From Komagataeibacter medellinensis NBRC 3288 (GTDB taxonomy: Bacteria; Pseudomonadota; Alphaproteobacteria; Acetobacterales; Acetobacteraceae): a stretch of DNA of 64,000 nt. Under the pieces are notes generated by a model. It saw nothing but the letters and a program-made list of their open reading frames with translations, did not search any database and had not been told where the DNA came from. Positions 9,286-18,444 of the stretch are shown piece after piece. Location: the NCBI RefSeq assembly GCF_000182745.2, contig NC_016027.1, forward strand, positions 189,001-253,000. Reading direction: 5' to 3'. How positions within the stretch are numbered: position 1 is the first letter of the stretch; each line of letters opens with the position of its first letter. Made by a program: the position numbers and the translations under genes.

Positions 9286-10206
9286 ATGCCCGTGCTGACG
9301 CGCCTGTTCCCGCTATGGGCCGTGCTTGTCTCGGTTGCTGCTGTGCTGTGGCGCGCGCCCTTCGTGGCGCTGACGCCTGCCATCACGCCGCTGCTGGCCT
9401 TCATCATGTTCACCATGGGTGTTACGCTGCGGGGGAGCGATTTCGTGCGTATCGCACGCCGTCCGGCCCCGGTTCTGGCCGGGGTGGTGCTGCATTACCT
9501 GGTCATGCCGCTGGCGGCCTGGGTCATTGCCCACCTGCTGCACATGCCCCCCATGATCATGACTGGCATGGTGTTGGTGGGCTGCGTGTCCAGTGGCACG
9601 GCCTCCAATGTCATGATCTACCTCTCACGCGGGGATGTGGCGCTGTCGGTCAGCATCAGTACGCTTTCCACGCTGGTGGGTATTGTGGCCACGCCGCTAC
9701 TGACCCGGTTCTATGTCTCGGCCGGGGTGAGCGTGGACAGCTGGGGGCTGTTTTGCAGCATCATGGAGATCGTGGCCCTGCCGGTTCTGGGCGGGGTTGC
9801 GGTCAACACGCTATGCGCGCCCGTAATCCGCAGGGTGGAACCGGCGCTGCCATTGGTCGCCATGGTGTCGATCATGGCCATTATTGGCAGTATCGTCGCG
9901 GGTGCCGCGCCAGCACTTGCTGCGGTCGGCCCGCTCGTGCTTGTAGGGGTGGTGCTGCATAATGCGACCGGGCTGCTGGGTGGATATTGGGGTGGGCGCC
10001 TGCTGGGGTTTGATGAGGCGGTCTGCCGCACCCTGGCGCTGGAGGTAGGCATGCAGAACTCTGGCCTGGCGGCAACCCTGGGGCGGCTTTATTTCTCGCC
10101 GCTTGCAGCATTGCCGGGAGCAGTCTTTTCGGTATGGCACAATATTTCAGGCTCGGCGCTGGCGGCCCTGTGGGCGGCCCGCCCGCCACGCGATCAGAAT
10201 GTCTGA
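9286..10206 (+). CDS. Bile acid:sodium symporter (BASS) family transporter
   Basis: This 306-residue inner-membrane protein has about nine to ten hydrophobic segments and BASS signatures: [10 protein letters not shown] in TM2, [19 protein letters not shown] and [14 protein letters not shown]. Bacterial relatives carry ketopantoate, pyrimidine precursors or keto acids with sodium. The substrate is not readable. A strong Shine-Dalgarno run (GGAGGAGGAGA, 9239-9249) sits about 36 bases before this ATG, but the GTG codons just after it are out of frame. The start is therefore slightly uncertain. It is divergent from the deacylase operon and convergent with the small membrane protein gene. Confidence 0.85.
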   Translation: MPVLTRLFPLWAVLVSVAAVLWRAPFVALTPAITPLLAFIMFTMGVTLRGSDFVRIARRPAPVLAGVVLHYLVMPLAAWVIAHLLHMPPMIMTGMVLVGCVSSGTASNVMIYLSRGDVALSVSISTLSTLVGIVATPLLTRFYVSAGVSVDSWGLFCSIMEIVALPVLGGVAVNTLCAPVIRRVEPALPLVAMVSIMAIIGSIVAGAAPALAAVGPLVLVGVVLHNATGLLGGYWGGRLLGFDEAVCRTLALEVGMQNSGLAATLGRLYFSPLAALPGAVFSVWHNISGSALAALWAARPPRDQNV

Positions 10207-10232
10207 ACCCCGATCGCGGTCGCACGCCGGGG

Positions 10233-10421
10233 TCAGGGCGTGGGGGCCGTGCCGGGCGGGTAGAACAGCAGGAACAGCACGATGATGAACAGCACGACAG
10301 GCAGCAGGCCCAGGCCGTTGAAGCCCGTACCCCTTGGTCTGCCATACCATCCGGAGCGGAAGCCATAACCCCCGCCACCAATAGCGAGGATGAGCAGGAT
10401 GATGATGAGAAGGGTCAGCAT
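10233..10421 (-). CDS. Small membrane protein, DUF3309-like
   Basis: This 62-residue protein has two hydrophobic helices (LTLLIIILLILAIGGGGYGF and GLLPVVLFIIVLFLLFYPP) joined by a short basic Gly/Arg loop. That layout matches the small DUF3309-type proteins common in Alphaproteobacteria. The ATG at 10421 is chosen because GTGGAG lies 8-13 bases upstream; an ATG five codons earlier lacks a site. Function is unknown. It is transcribed towards the BASS gene, with only 26 bases between them. Confidence 0.6.
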   Translation of the reverse strand: MLTLLIIILLILAIGGGGYGFRSGWYGRPRGTGFNGLGLLPVVLFIIVLFLLFYPPGTAPTP

Positions 10422-10564
10422 GGGAAAACTCCACAAGATGCCTGCCCAACCAACGTGGCCCGATCCCGATGGTTGCCCGGCGGGGCTGCGCCATTGCGCG
10501 CCATCTGGATTGCCTGCTCCCGGCTCCCATATGTGCTGTAGGTGCGTGATTGTTATGCCGAGGT

Positions 10565-11581
10565 ATGCTGGTGATTCCTTTCTCCGTTCTTGACCTGTCC
10601 CTCATTACGCGCGGCCATGGCCCGGCCGATGCTTTTCGCAACACAATGGACCTTGCCCGGCTGGCGGAAAGCCTGGGCTGTGCGCGGTACTGGCTGGCCG
10701 AGCATCACGGCATGCCCGGTATCGCGTCCGCCGCGACCGCCGTCCTGATCGGTCAGGTCGCGGCAGCGACACGCCATATCCGCGTAGGCGCAGGCGGGAT
10801 CATGCTGCCCAACCATTCCCCGCTGGTCATAGCCGAGCAGTTCGGCACACTGGAATGCCTTTTTCCTGGCCGGATCGACCTTGGGCTGGGCCGTGCGCCG
10901 GGGTCGGATCCGCGTACCGCACGTGCCTTGCGCCGGGACCCGCATGCTCCTGAGCGTTTTGCCCAGGATGTGGAAGAACTGCTGCAGTATTTTGAACCCG
11001 CCATGGATGATACCCCCCATATTGTCCGCGCCATTCCCGGTGCGGGTCTGCGGGTGCCGGTCTGGCTGCTCGGCTCGTCGCTGTATTCTGCCGTAATGGC
11101 GGCGCAACTGGGCCTGCCCTATGCGTTTGCCTCCCATTTCGCGCCTGCGCAAATGGAGGAGGCGATCACCCTCTACCGCCACCGCTTCATCCCGTCAGAA
11201 CGCTGTGCGAAGCCCCATGTCATGCTGGGCATAAACATGGTCGCGGCCGATAGCGCGGGGGAAGCCGCCCATCTGGTCACATCGCTCCAGCAGTATTTCG
11301 TGGCATTGCGGCGCGGTCGGCCCATTGCCTTTCCGCCGCCGGTGGTTGATGCCACGGGCCTGTGGTCGGGGGCGGAGCAGGCCATGCTGAACCATGCGCT
11401 GGCCTGCACCTTTGCCGGCACGCCTACCACAATCGCGCACGCGCTGGGCACCTTCGTGCAGCGCTACCAGCCCGATGAACTTCTGCTTGCATTGCCTGTG
11501 CACGACCACGCTCAGAGGCGGCGGGCGCTTGAACTGGCCATGGCGCTGAGGCTGGATCTGGACATGCCTGACAGGCGCTGA
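10565..11581 (+). CDS. LLM-class flavin-dependent oxidoreductase (MsnO8-like)
   Basis: This 338-residue protein belongs to the bacterial luciferase-like monooxygenase fold (FMN/F420-type TIM barrel). Typical segments are IPFSVLDLS at the start, [16 protein letters not shown] (substrate/flavin pocket), [26 protein letters not shown] and [14 protein letters not shown]. These are characteristic of the MsnO8 subgroup. A reduced flavin would be supplied by a separate reductase; none is next to it. The ATG at 10565 fits the family N-terminus better than a TTG at 10550. Substrate unknown. It is the last intact chromosomal gene before the IS-rich stretch. Confidence 0.85.
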   Translation: MLVIPFSVLDLSLITRGHGPADAFRNTMDLARLAESLGCARYWLAEHHGMPGIASAATAVLIGQVAAATRHIRVGAGGIMLPNHSPLVIAEQFGTLECLFPGRIDLGLGRAPGSDPRTARALRRDPHAPERFAQDVEELLQYFEPAMDDTPHIVRAIPGAGLRVPVWLLGSSLYSAVMAAQLGLPYAFASHFAPAQMEEAITLYRHRFIPSERCAKPHVMLGINMVAADSAGEAAHLVTSLQQYFVALRRGRPIAFPPPVVDATGLWSGAEQAMLNHALACTFAGTPTTIAHALGTFVQRYQPDELLLALPVHDHAQRRRALELAMALRLDLDMPDRR

Positions 11582-11969
11582 AGGGCCGCAGCGGGAAGGA
11601 TGACCGCCTTGACAGGTGCCCGTTCTAAGGGGGGCTCTCCGAGAGCGTCGTTTTATTAAGAATTTCTTCCGTAAGTTCAGGAAGTGTCTGGTCCCTGCAC
11701 CCTGATCGGGTGCAGGGAAGCGGGAATGGATGCAGGAGCTTCATCGTTCCTGACGATATATGGGCCGCCTGCAAGAATTTCGAGACAAAGCAGCCCCAGA
11801 TGAAGGCTGGCCTGCCCGTCCAGCGGCAGGGCATGTGGCGCGGGGCATACCACCCATCGGGGTTCCCAGTGACAAGATGGTCGGAAATGGGGCGTGCTGT
11901 ATTGCCTTCAAACAGCTTGATGTTCCCGATCAGGACACCCAAGGCGGCTTTAACTGGTCATGGCAACAC
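11582..11969. other. Gene-free accessory stretch next to IS remnants
   Basis: I see no convincing gene here. Minus-strand frame 11625-11942 is open for 105 codons without a ribosome site or a recognisable family, and it probably belongs to IS-associated debris downstream of the IS30 fragment. A short hairpin (CCCTGCACCC / GGGTGCAGGG) lies at 11692-11717. Confidence 0.4.
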
Positions 11970-12052
11970 CTTCGATTATATACTTTTTGAGGAGTTGGTC
12001 GAGTGCCTCTGCTGGTGTTTTCCAGTCAAGTACTCTTCGTGGTTTTGTGGTT
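11962..12052 (-). pseudogene. IS30-family transposase, C-terminal fragment
   Basis: Read on the minus strand, the sequence encodes LTTKPRRVLDWKTPAEALDQ followed by a short tail. This matches the conserved C-terminus of IS30-family transposases (N-RPRK-LGW-TPAE). Nothing of the upstream catalytic DDE domain remains, because the sequence above 12060 belongs to an IS630 remnant. It is a dead fragment. Confidence 0.6.
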
Positions 12053-12099
12053 AATTCTTAAGAAACTTAAAGTAATAACAAAGTACATAACCACTGACT

Positions 12100-12710
12100 G
12101 ATATGTGAAGTGACGTAGTGCATCATTTCTGATTCTCTTTTTTGGGAGAGACCCGTCCATCATGGACGCCTTCAAAAAACTTCCTGACACTTCTGAATCC
12201 CCACACCGGCCATCTGTTGCGCGGCAAACGGATCGAAATCTGGCTCCAGGACGAAGCGCGGATCGGGCAAAAGAACGGTGTCGTTCGGCAAGAGGCCAAA
12301 CGGGCAACCCGCCAGCGCTATGCCAACGCCTGTCTGTTTGGGGCAATCTGTCCCGCATGAGACAAGATCGCAGGCCCCGCTCTCCCGTTTATCGGCACGG
12401 ACAGCATGCAACTGCACCTCGATGGGATTGCGCGCTGTGTGGCCCGGGGAGCTCGTGCCGTCGTTCTGCTTGATCACGCGCCATGGCATAACGACCGCCA
12501 AAATCAGACTGTCGCTTAACGTCGGCCTGATCTTCCTGGCCTCGCGCGTTCCCGCACAGAACCCGGTCAAGAATGTCTGGCAGTTTTCCTCCACGCCAAC
12601 TGGCTGTATCAATGCCGCCTGTAGCGCGTGGAACAACCTCGCCGCGTTCCCTGGCACCATCCGTTCCATCGGCCGCAGAAAATGGTGTCATAAAAGTCAA
12701 AGACGATAGC
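12100..12710 (+). pseudogene. IS630-family transposase remnant
   Basis: Pieces of an IS630 DDE transposase are spread over shifting frames: RGKRIEIWLQDEARIGQKNG (first catalytic Asp, near 12222-12281), AVVLLDHAPWHNDRQNQ (second Asp, near 12460) and NPVKNVWQF with a C-terminal tail (near 12560-12690). The N-terminal helix-turn-helix part is missing, and several frameshifts and stops make it non-functional. The segment TGAAGTGACGTAG at about 12104-12116 is also found at the start of the second IS630 remnant (35423), so it is probably the element's left end. Confidence 0.7.
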
Positions 12711-12852
12711 CGTTGGTATTATAAATGTAACGTCGGATCAAGAAGAGTGCGGCAGAGCCAGAAAGCAGCGCGCTCCCCTTGGTCGAGTGTGTACCACCAG
12801 ATCATAGCTCATCCCCCGTTATCAAACGTGACTCAGGGTTCGCGATCAAACA

Positions 12853-13863
12853 TCAACTGCGTTGATGTATATACGTGCTAACAGCTTGCCCTATTCGCTG
12901 CAAACGGGATGTTGCCTCCACTGGATAAGATCCGATCGCTGTTTCACCCGACAACATCAGAAAGCGGGCACCGTCCAGAACTGCGTTGGTAATATCGCTG
13001 ATTTCAGCCTTGGTGGGGTATGGGTGCTCGATCATGGTGTTCAGGAGTTCGGTCGCTACGATAACTGGCGTTTTCTGTCTTTGTGCTGCTGCCAAAATGC
13101 TTTTCTGAAATAGACATACCAGTTCGGGACTGGTTTCGACCGCAAGATCACCTCGGTCGATCATGACCATATTGGATGTGGCGATAACTTCATCCATATG
13201 GTCCAGCCCCTCCTGATTTTCTAACTTGGAGACGACACCCAACCGCTCTTGCGTTATGAGATCACGAATTGCTGCGACGTGTCCCGCGCTTTCTACAAAA
13301 CTGATACCAACAAAGTCCACGTCATTTTCTTGGACGAAGGCCATCATTTCACGGTCATGATTCGTAACCAGTGGTCGCTCGAAGCGAGCCTGCGGCACAT
13401 TAACGCCTTTGCGGCTTCGCAGCACTCCATCGACGTTTGCCCGGATATGTACGTCGCGCCCGTATACTTTTTCCACGGTGAATGATAGATGACCATCATC
13501 GGCGTGAATCTCGAGGCCAGGCATCATGAATTCATGAAACTGATCGAAATTGACCGGTATTTTGATTGAACCGTCATGCTGTCGGTCAGTGGTCAGGATA
13601 ATGACATCCCCGGTCCTGAACGCGGGTTCATGAACCAGAGGTATTGTCCTGATCTTCCTGCCGGGAATGTCCAGAAGAACAGGAATACCGGGTAAAGTTT
13701 CCTTTATCAGCCTGATTGTTCGCCGGTGCCATTCGCTTGTGTTATGCGAGCCGTTCAATCTCGCCATTGTCATGCCTGCACCATCAAGCGCCAGCAGCAT
13801 CTCACGATTTGCAGAAACAGGACCGATTGTCGCCACAATCCCGGGCGGTGAGCACTCAGGCAA
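12853..13863 (-). CDS. Pyruvate-kinase-like protein lacking the C-terminal domain
   Basis: This 336-residue protein has the A and B domains of pyruvate kinase. Conserved active-site residues are R35, N37 and S39 (ARLNGSH), LLDIPGRKIRT, the SKLENQEG lysine and glutamate, DRGDLAVE (metal ligand Asp), ATELL (catalytic Thr) and the SGETA loop. The B-domain lid (DDGHLSF ... KGVNVP) is present. The usual 120-residue C-terminal regulatory domain is absent, and the protein stops just after the barrel. The TTG at 13863 has GGTGGAG 10-16 bases upstream and overlaps the sulfotransferase stop by 8 bases, so translation is likely coupled. A GTG at 13878 is an alternative. The partner genes (sulfotransferase, LuxR) argue against a housekeeping glycolytic role; the real phosphoryl acceptor is unknown. 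Confidence 0.75.
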   Translation of the reverse strand: MPECSPPGIVATIGPVSANREMLLALDGAGMTMARLNGSHNTSEWHRRTIRLIKETLPGIPVLLDIPGRKIRTIPLVHEPAFRTGDVIILTTDRQHDGSIKIPVNFDQFHEFMMPGLEIHADDGHLSFTVEKVYGRDVHIRANVDGVLRSRKGVNVPQARFERPLVTNHDREMMAFVQENDVDFVGISFVESAGHVAAIRDLITQERLGVVSKLENQEGLDHMDEVIATSNMVMIDRGDLAVETSPELVCLFQKSILAAAQRQKTPVIVATELLNTMIEHPYPTKAEISDITNAVLDGARFLMLSGETAIGSYPVEATSRLQRIGQAVSTYIHQRS

Positions 13864-14692
13864 TGATCGTAGCTCCACCCGGATTTTTGCGGGGATCACG
13901 CCAGAAAGTACCACCTGCCAACCGGGAAGAAATTTCGGGAGGAATAGATAGTCTGCGAGGTATAGCCCCAACTCGCTCACGCACGATATGCTGACCGGGC
14001 GAATTCAGGTTCTGGTCGAACGCAACAGGTTCTTCAAATTGTACGCGTTCAAAATCGTAGCGCCATGCAGGAAGCTGGAGTGCATCGGTGAGGATGGCCA
14101 TTGTTTCGGCCGGATCGTTCACCAGACGGTCATAATCGACCACAATAAGGTTATGCGCCATATCACCATGATAGGCTTCATTGAAAGCTCGCCAGCAGAA
14201 GCCGAACGGGCCGTCTGCCGCAAGGATATAGTCTATGCGGCTGTAGAGATTGCCCCGGCGTTCGATGGGCACGATTTTTGATCCCAGCAGCGGATTTTTC
14301 TGAATGAGACGCTCGAAGGAATCAATAATCCAGACCGGATCCCGTACGCAGCAGATGACTTTGGAACCGGGAAAGAGTGCATTTGCCAATCCAAGACGGG
14401 TACACCAGATGCGGCTGTTATCAATGATCATCGGTTGTTGACCTTCGGGCGCAGACAGCTTGCCGTAATAGTTCAGAAGCACGCCCTGCAGGACCCGATC
14501 GCGGGTTTTGGTGTCAAATTCGGTCTGGTATTCTCCCTCAACCATGACCGAGGTGAGTTTAACGATCATCGGTGCAACGGGAGAAATATACCCCGCTTCG
14601 GCTACAACCGGATTCTGGCGTAGGATTGCGGCAAGCAGGGTCGAACCTGACCGCGGCAGACCGGACATGAAGTGGACGAGCGGTGAAAGCAT
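13856..14692 (-). CDS. PAPS-dependent sulfotransferase family protein
   Basis: This 278-residue protein has the two PAPS-binding motifs of the family: the 5'-phosphosulfate loop GLPRSGSTLLAAILRQNP at residues 11-28 and the 3'-phosphate site CCVRDPVWIIDSFERL near residue 117. It most resembles the Sulfotransfer_3 group, which transfers sulfate to small molecules, glycans or peptides. There is no signal peptide, so it is probably cytoplasmic. The ATG at 14692 is the most likely start (a GTG lies at 14707); neither has a clear ribosome site. Its 3' end overlaps the pyruvate-kinase-like gene, and the LuxR gene lies 119 bases upstream on the same strand. Confidence 0.8.
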   Translation of the reverse strand: MLSPLVHFMSGLPRSGSTLLAAILRQNPVVAEAGYISPVAPMIVKLTSVMVEGEYQTEFDTKTRDRVLQGVLLNYYGKLSAPEGQQPMIIDNSRIWCTRLGLANALFPGSKVICCVRDPVWIIDSFERLIQKNPLLGSKIVPIERRGNLYSRIDYILAADGPFGFCWRAFNEAYHGDMAHNLIVVDYDRLVNDPAETMAILTDALQLPAWRYDFERVQFEEPVAFDQNLNSPGQHIVRERVGAIPRRLSIPPEISSRLAGGTFWRDPRKNPGGATIIA

Positions 14693-14811
14693 GAACACAA
14701 AAACCACAAAGTTTGCGATCTCTGCATTCTAGAAAATTGATAAATATGGCCTATTACCCATCCGGGTAGCCAATACGTTACAATATGTTTCAAATTGGTC
14801 GTCCATACACA

Positions 14812-15525
14812 TCATGGATGTATCAGGCCAAGTTGAATGGCGCGTACGACAGCCTGTACACGATTGTGGCAACCAAGCTTCTGCATCAGGTTCTTTAGAT
14901 GATGTTTGACGGTATTGTCGCTTATCGAAAGAATGGAACCGATTTCGATTGTGTCTTTGCCCTGGGCAACCCAAAGGAGACATTCTTGCTCTCGCTCTGT
15001 CACAAGCGGTTGGTCATCATGACTCAGCAGTTTGGCGAGTTGACAATAGCGCGTGTGATATTGACCAACAATCATTTGAAGCAGTGCTTGTGTCTGGAAG
15101 TCGATCTCTTTTTCAGGTGAAGCCACACTCACAAGAAGTAGCATGCTCGGGGTTAAGTAAAGCGGGATGGCGTGCCCAGACTGAAAACCGATATCCCTGA
15201 ATTCATTCATTATTTTTCGCTGGTCCGCATTCCGGATATACACCTGATTCCAGTCATAGGGCGTCAGACCGTGGTTGACGGGATCTATGACAGGATCAAT
15301 CTTCTGGTAATTATTCTGGACGTAGTGTTCCAGCCACTGTTCAGGATATGTCGTGTCGATTAAGTAACGGTCTCCAAGCCGGGTCTTGTGGATTGTCCCC
15401 GCAGCATGAGCAAACGGCCCAAGTCGGGCCACGAGTGTCCGAAAAGACTGGTTCAGTTCATCTATTTCAGATGCCTGCCGCATCGCAGCAGCCAGATCGA
15501 TGACGTTTTCAAAGAGATAGATCAT
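14812..15525 (-). CDS. LuxR-family AHL-binding transcription regulator (no luxI in the window)
   Basis: This 237-residue protein has an N-terminal autoinducer-binding domain and a C-terminal GerE/LuxR helix-turn-helix. The pocket residues known from TraR/LuxR are all present with exactly conserved spacing: W64, Y68, D77 and W92 (equivalent to TraR W57, Y61, D70, W85). The DNA-binding domain begins at LTEREQECLLWVAQGKDT (about residue 173) and includes NTVKHHLKNLMQKL. It is therefore likely to bind an acyl-homoserine lactone, in contrast to LuxR solos with altered pockets. No LuxI synthase is in the window. It lies between a small secreted protein and a sulfotransferase on the same strand, which may be its targets or partners. 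Confidence 0.85.
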   Translation of the reverse strand: MIYLFENVIDLAAAMRQASEIDELNQSFRTLVARLGPFAHAAGTIHKTRLGDRYLIDTTYPEQWLEHYVQNNYQKIDPVIDPVNHGLTPYDWNQVYIRNADQRKIMNEFRDIGFQSGHAIPLYLTPSMLLLVSVASPEKEIDFQTQALLQMIVGQYHTRYCQLAKLLSHDDQPLVTEREQECLLWVAQGKDTIEIGSILSISDNTVKHHLKNLMQKLGCHNRVQAVVRAIQLGLIHP

Positions 15526-15573
15526 TGTCTGGTCAGCGATACCTATATCCAGTCGTTACATCACATTCTGGAT

Positions 15574-16053
15574 TTACCACTTGAAACGTACGCCAGCCGT
15601 TACAGCGGCGGAGCCTACGTTGCTACCTGTATTGGTCTGTCTATGGCCACCAAAGGCGTTTACAACAAGGTCCATGCCCTGCACGCCTTTTACGGGATAA
15701 GCTGCTGTGATCGTTGTTCCCTGCTCCAGCGGAATAGGGCTGCTCTGGCTATGTTCGATTGCAAAAGGGCCAACATGATCCAAATTCTTAAGGTCAGGCG
15801 ACGTCGCAAACGAGCGGGGGGAGGGGGCGCTCTGATAAAAACTTTCCTGTAAGGTGCGCGAGTTCGGTGTTGCGGATGGACTGGAAAGTGGAACCGAGTG
15901 TGGCGAAGATGACGAAGCGTTCTGGGGAGTAAAATAAGCGACCCCTGGTGCTTTGACTGGCGTGGCAGATGCTTTCCATGGAATACCGAACAGACAGAGC
16001 TGCAAGGTCAATGGAGCGTATGTCCGAAGAAATAAGACCGGTCGCATTTGCAT
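15574..16053 (-). CDS. Small secreted, outer-membrane-like protein of unknown function
   Basis: This protein of about 159 residues starts with a signal-like segment (hydrophobic LTLQLCLFGIPWKASA, residues 15-30). A Ser/Pro-rich linker follows, and the C-terminal stretch (NVGSAAVTAGVRFKW) ends in the aromatic residue typical of outer-membrane beta strands. That C-terminus looks like the last strands of a small barrel, so it may be a remnant of a larger porin-like protein or a genuine short protein. The ATG at 16053 has AAGGA about 12 bases upstream; an upstream ATG at 16083 is also possible. It is 48 bases upstream of luxR on the same strand and could share its transcript. No family is recognised. 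Confidence 0.5.
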   Translation of the reverse strand: MQMRPVLFLRTYAPLTLQLCLFGIPWKASATPVKAPGVAYFTPQNASSSSPHSVPLSSPSATPNSRTLQESFYQSAPSPRSFATSPDLKNLDHVGPFAIEHSQSSPIPLEQGTTITAAYPVKGVQGMDLVVNAFGGHRQTNTGSNVGSAAVTAGVRFKW

Positions 16054-16225
16054 CACAGTATGGTATCCTTCGAAAAGCATCATGTTTCCCCAACGACAAC
16101 CGGGATACGTTTACAGTTTGCAGTTTGTTGTGCGTAAGACACATATAGCGTGTAATGCGATTAGATATTCATCAATATATGTGTCGGTATATTTCTATAT
16201 AGGAAGAATAATAATTGAGGTTGGA

Positions 16226-16263
16226 ATAGGTAAGCATTTTTTGCGACGGTTCACGTGGGCAGT
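16226..16263 (+). repeat. 38-bp inverted repeat, left copy
   Basis: This stretch matches the reverse complement of 18503-18540 at 36 of 38 bases. The pair bounds a 2.3-kb segment that holds an IS5 remnant and two genes for secreted proteins of unknown function. It could be the ends of an old mobile element or a dispersed repeat family. Confidence 0.7.
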
Positions 16264-16289
16264 TTAGCCCACTGAGTAAGTATTTTCAG

Positions 16290-16682
16290 GAATTTTGCAG
16301 GCGACCGATACACAGGGATATATCGTCGCGGCCGTAATGCATCCTGCCGACATCCAGGATCGTGACGGCGCGCCGCTTGTCGCGGCCCGGATCAGGTTCT
16401 TGCTTCACTGATTTCGTCATCTGATCGGTGATGGAAGGATATGCTGGCGAGACGTTATGTGGTGCGCTGGCTGAACTTGGCTGATGGATGATCGTCAAAC
16501 GTAGCGATCAGGCCAGAGACTTCGTTGTCCTGCCCAAACGCTGGATAGTGAAGCGCAGCTTTGCATGGCCCGGACGTTGCTTCACGAAGGATGTCAAGGC
16601 AACAATCTCGTCATCCCACGTGTGGTTGATGATTGCCGCTATCCGCAGAGTTCTACAAAAAATCAATCAAACCGCTTTCTGA
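16290..16682 (+). pseudogene. IS5-family (IS1031/ISL2-like) transposase, C-terminal remnant
   Basis: The early part encodes HPADIQDRDGAPLVAARIRF and the later part (from 16488) [20 protein letters not shown] with a C-terminal tail. These are the two conserved C-terminal blocks of IS5-family DDE transposases (V-LPRRW-VERTFAW). The frame is broken between them and the N-terminal half is absent, so the element is inactive. Confidence 0.7.
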
Positions 16683-16825
16683 TACAAGTTCTTATATCAA
16701 TCTGCATGCTCGCCTGTATAGTTGGATGTATATCTGGAATGCATTTTCCGGTCTATGTATAGCATCGCGCGTCATGCTATTTCTTGTAGTCGAAAAGTCG
16801 AAAATATTATGGGGATGATTAGATC

Positions 16826-17380
16826 ATGCGTAAAACTACGAGACAACATCTCGTTTGCGTCGCGTTCTCAGTCGGTTTATTTGGAACATTAGCTTCCTTG
16901 ATGTCGACGACGTATGCTGACCCAGATGTAATGCCAAGAGAATTCGGACACTGCATGGTCGGTCCTGCTCCAAATACATTTGAGGAAGTTATTGTATTTT
17001 GTGGAGAGATGAAAACGGAGCCAAGTATCTTAATAAGAACTACGATTGACGTGGAAAGCCCGGAAAAAAAAAGGGTTCCAATTTTATATTATTATGAGCT
17101 CCATAACAAAGATATAAATAAAAACGTCACGTTCGATTTTGGCTCCTATCATCACATCAACGGTTGGGTTACGAACCCACCAGGAGGGTGGGCCGTGAAA
17201 GATGATGATCTTTCACACTGGACGCCAGCACTTCAAGCACTAATGAGTGCTGAAACCTTCAGTGCCACGAGCGATTCAGGTACGAGTACGGTAGATTTAA
17301 CCGGCTTTAGCCAAGCCTTCCAATATTTCGCAAGCGAATATAAAAGAATTCATCACCAGCCTTTTCCCGCATGGCATTGA
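16826..17380 (+). CDS. Secreted protein of unknown function
   Basis: This 184-residue protein has an N-terminal signal peptide (residues 1-31, hydrophobic VCVAFSVGLFGTLASLMS, cleavage after TYA). The mature part has two cysteines (HCMVG and VFCGEM) that could form a disulfide, and a stretch rich in aromatic residues. No domain is recognised. Its base composition is clearly more AT-rich than the core genes, which together with the flanking IS5 remnant suggests horizontal origin. It converges on the next gene with 61 bases between stops. Confidence 0.6.
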   Translation: MRKTTRQHLVCVAFSVGLFGTLASLMSTTYADPDVMPREFGHCMVGPAPNTFEEVIVFCGEMKTEPSILIRTTIDVESPEKKRVPILYYYELHNKDINKNVTFDFGSYHHINGWVTNPPGGWAVKDDDLSHWTPALQALMSAETFSATSDSGTSTVDLTGFSQAFQYFASEYKRIHHQPFPAWH

Positions 17381-17441
17381 GGCGGTCGACTTTCTGACCG
17401 TCCGCGTTTTCCGGTCAAATATCGGGAAACGCGGATATGAA

Positions 17442-18110
17442 TTATTTGGCCATTTTGGCCTTTTCTTCATCAACCCTATCCAGCAACGCCTTGGCTTCAT
17501 TTGGGGTTATGATATCCGTGAAGGCGGTTCCATCTGTCGCGACGAACTGAAATTCCCACGGATGGTCCAAGCTGGCGATATATTCAACCGTGCTACGCAG
17601 GATGGGTGACAGCAGTTCGACGCTATGCGCGCAATCCATCTCGATCGTCTCGCGGGGCAGGAACCCGTCGACAATCCCGCCATGTGGCACGATTGTTTCC
17701 GAGCACTCGCCATTCTTGTTCGTCTGGTTGACGTTGATGAACGCAGGGCCGGTACTGTCCATATATTTCATGTGGGCATAATCCCGGAATTCACTGCCGG
17801 TATACGCTTTCTTGCCCCATGCTCCGGCCCCCACGTAAAACAGCGCATCGCCAGGCTTCCCAAGTGGACTGGGCTTCGTCAGGATGGCTGCATCCAGCCA
17901 TGCCCGCCCCTCATCCACCGATCCCTTTAGCGGTAATCGGTTCTGTCCGATCATGATGGCCTGATCCCAGGGCTGGTTCACGACCATCGTTTTTTCCTGA
18001 ATTTCTGCCTCGGACATTTTCATGAGCCGCTCTTCGCGACTTGCGAAAGCGGATGTGGAGACACCTACCAGCAGGATGGTCGTGGCAAGAGCGAGACGAT
18101 ATGACTTCAT
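17442..18110 (-). CDS. Periplasmic protein of unknown function
   Basis: This 222-residue protein has a clear signal peptide (MKSYRLALATTILLVGVSTS, ending AFA). The mature protein has a Cys pair (NGECSET, EMDCAHS) and no recognised domain. The ATG at 18110 is chosen because it gives the signal peptide; an upstream in-frame extension to 18299 encodes an unlikely basic leader. It lies with the preceding secreted protein gene inside the segment bounded by the 38-bp inverted repeat. Function cannot be assigned. Confidence 0.6.
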   Translation of the reverse strand: MKSYRLALATTILLVGVSTSAFASREERLMKMSEAEIQEKTMVVNQPWDQAIMIGQNRLPLKGSVDEGRAWLDAAILTKPSPLGKPGDALFYVGAGAWGKKAYTGSEFRDYAHMKYMDSTGPAFINVNQTNKNGECSETIVPHGGIVDGFLPRETIEMDCAHSVELLSPILRSTVEYIASLDHPWEFQFVATDGTAFTDIITPNEAKALLDRVDEEKAKMAK

Positions 18111-18444
18111 GGGAAATACAGATCTCCGGGTTCCTGATGCAACCGACTGTATCAGCCCGGCTGTCTGACACCATGCACAAACCAGCATAAGAGCCTTGAG
18201 GGATCCCGCAATGGCCCGGTTCTTCCTTCCTCCCCGTGCTGAATAGGGTCGCACACCGTGCGCTTTGGACAATTTTTGAATAAGCAGGTGTCTGGGCAAA
18301 TGATCATGATACCGACATGCCCATTATGCCACGGCTCTCCCTCAACGACACCGGAGAACCAATTCGAGGTCTTACGCGACAGGAAGATCCTCGGTCATCG
18401 CTCTTCCAGCTCTTCCGCTACGCAACCCGGGGCGGTGGTAATCT

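Noticed and set aside
12278-12709. An apparent 143-codon gene on the plus strand
   Set aside because: It is assembled from pieces of an IS630 transposase in a wrong frame, with the true DDE blocks spread over other frames.
12853-16053. A complete quorum-sensing pair
   Set aside because: LuxR is present, but no LuxI-type synthase was found on either strand in the window.
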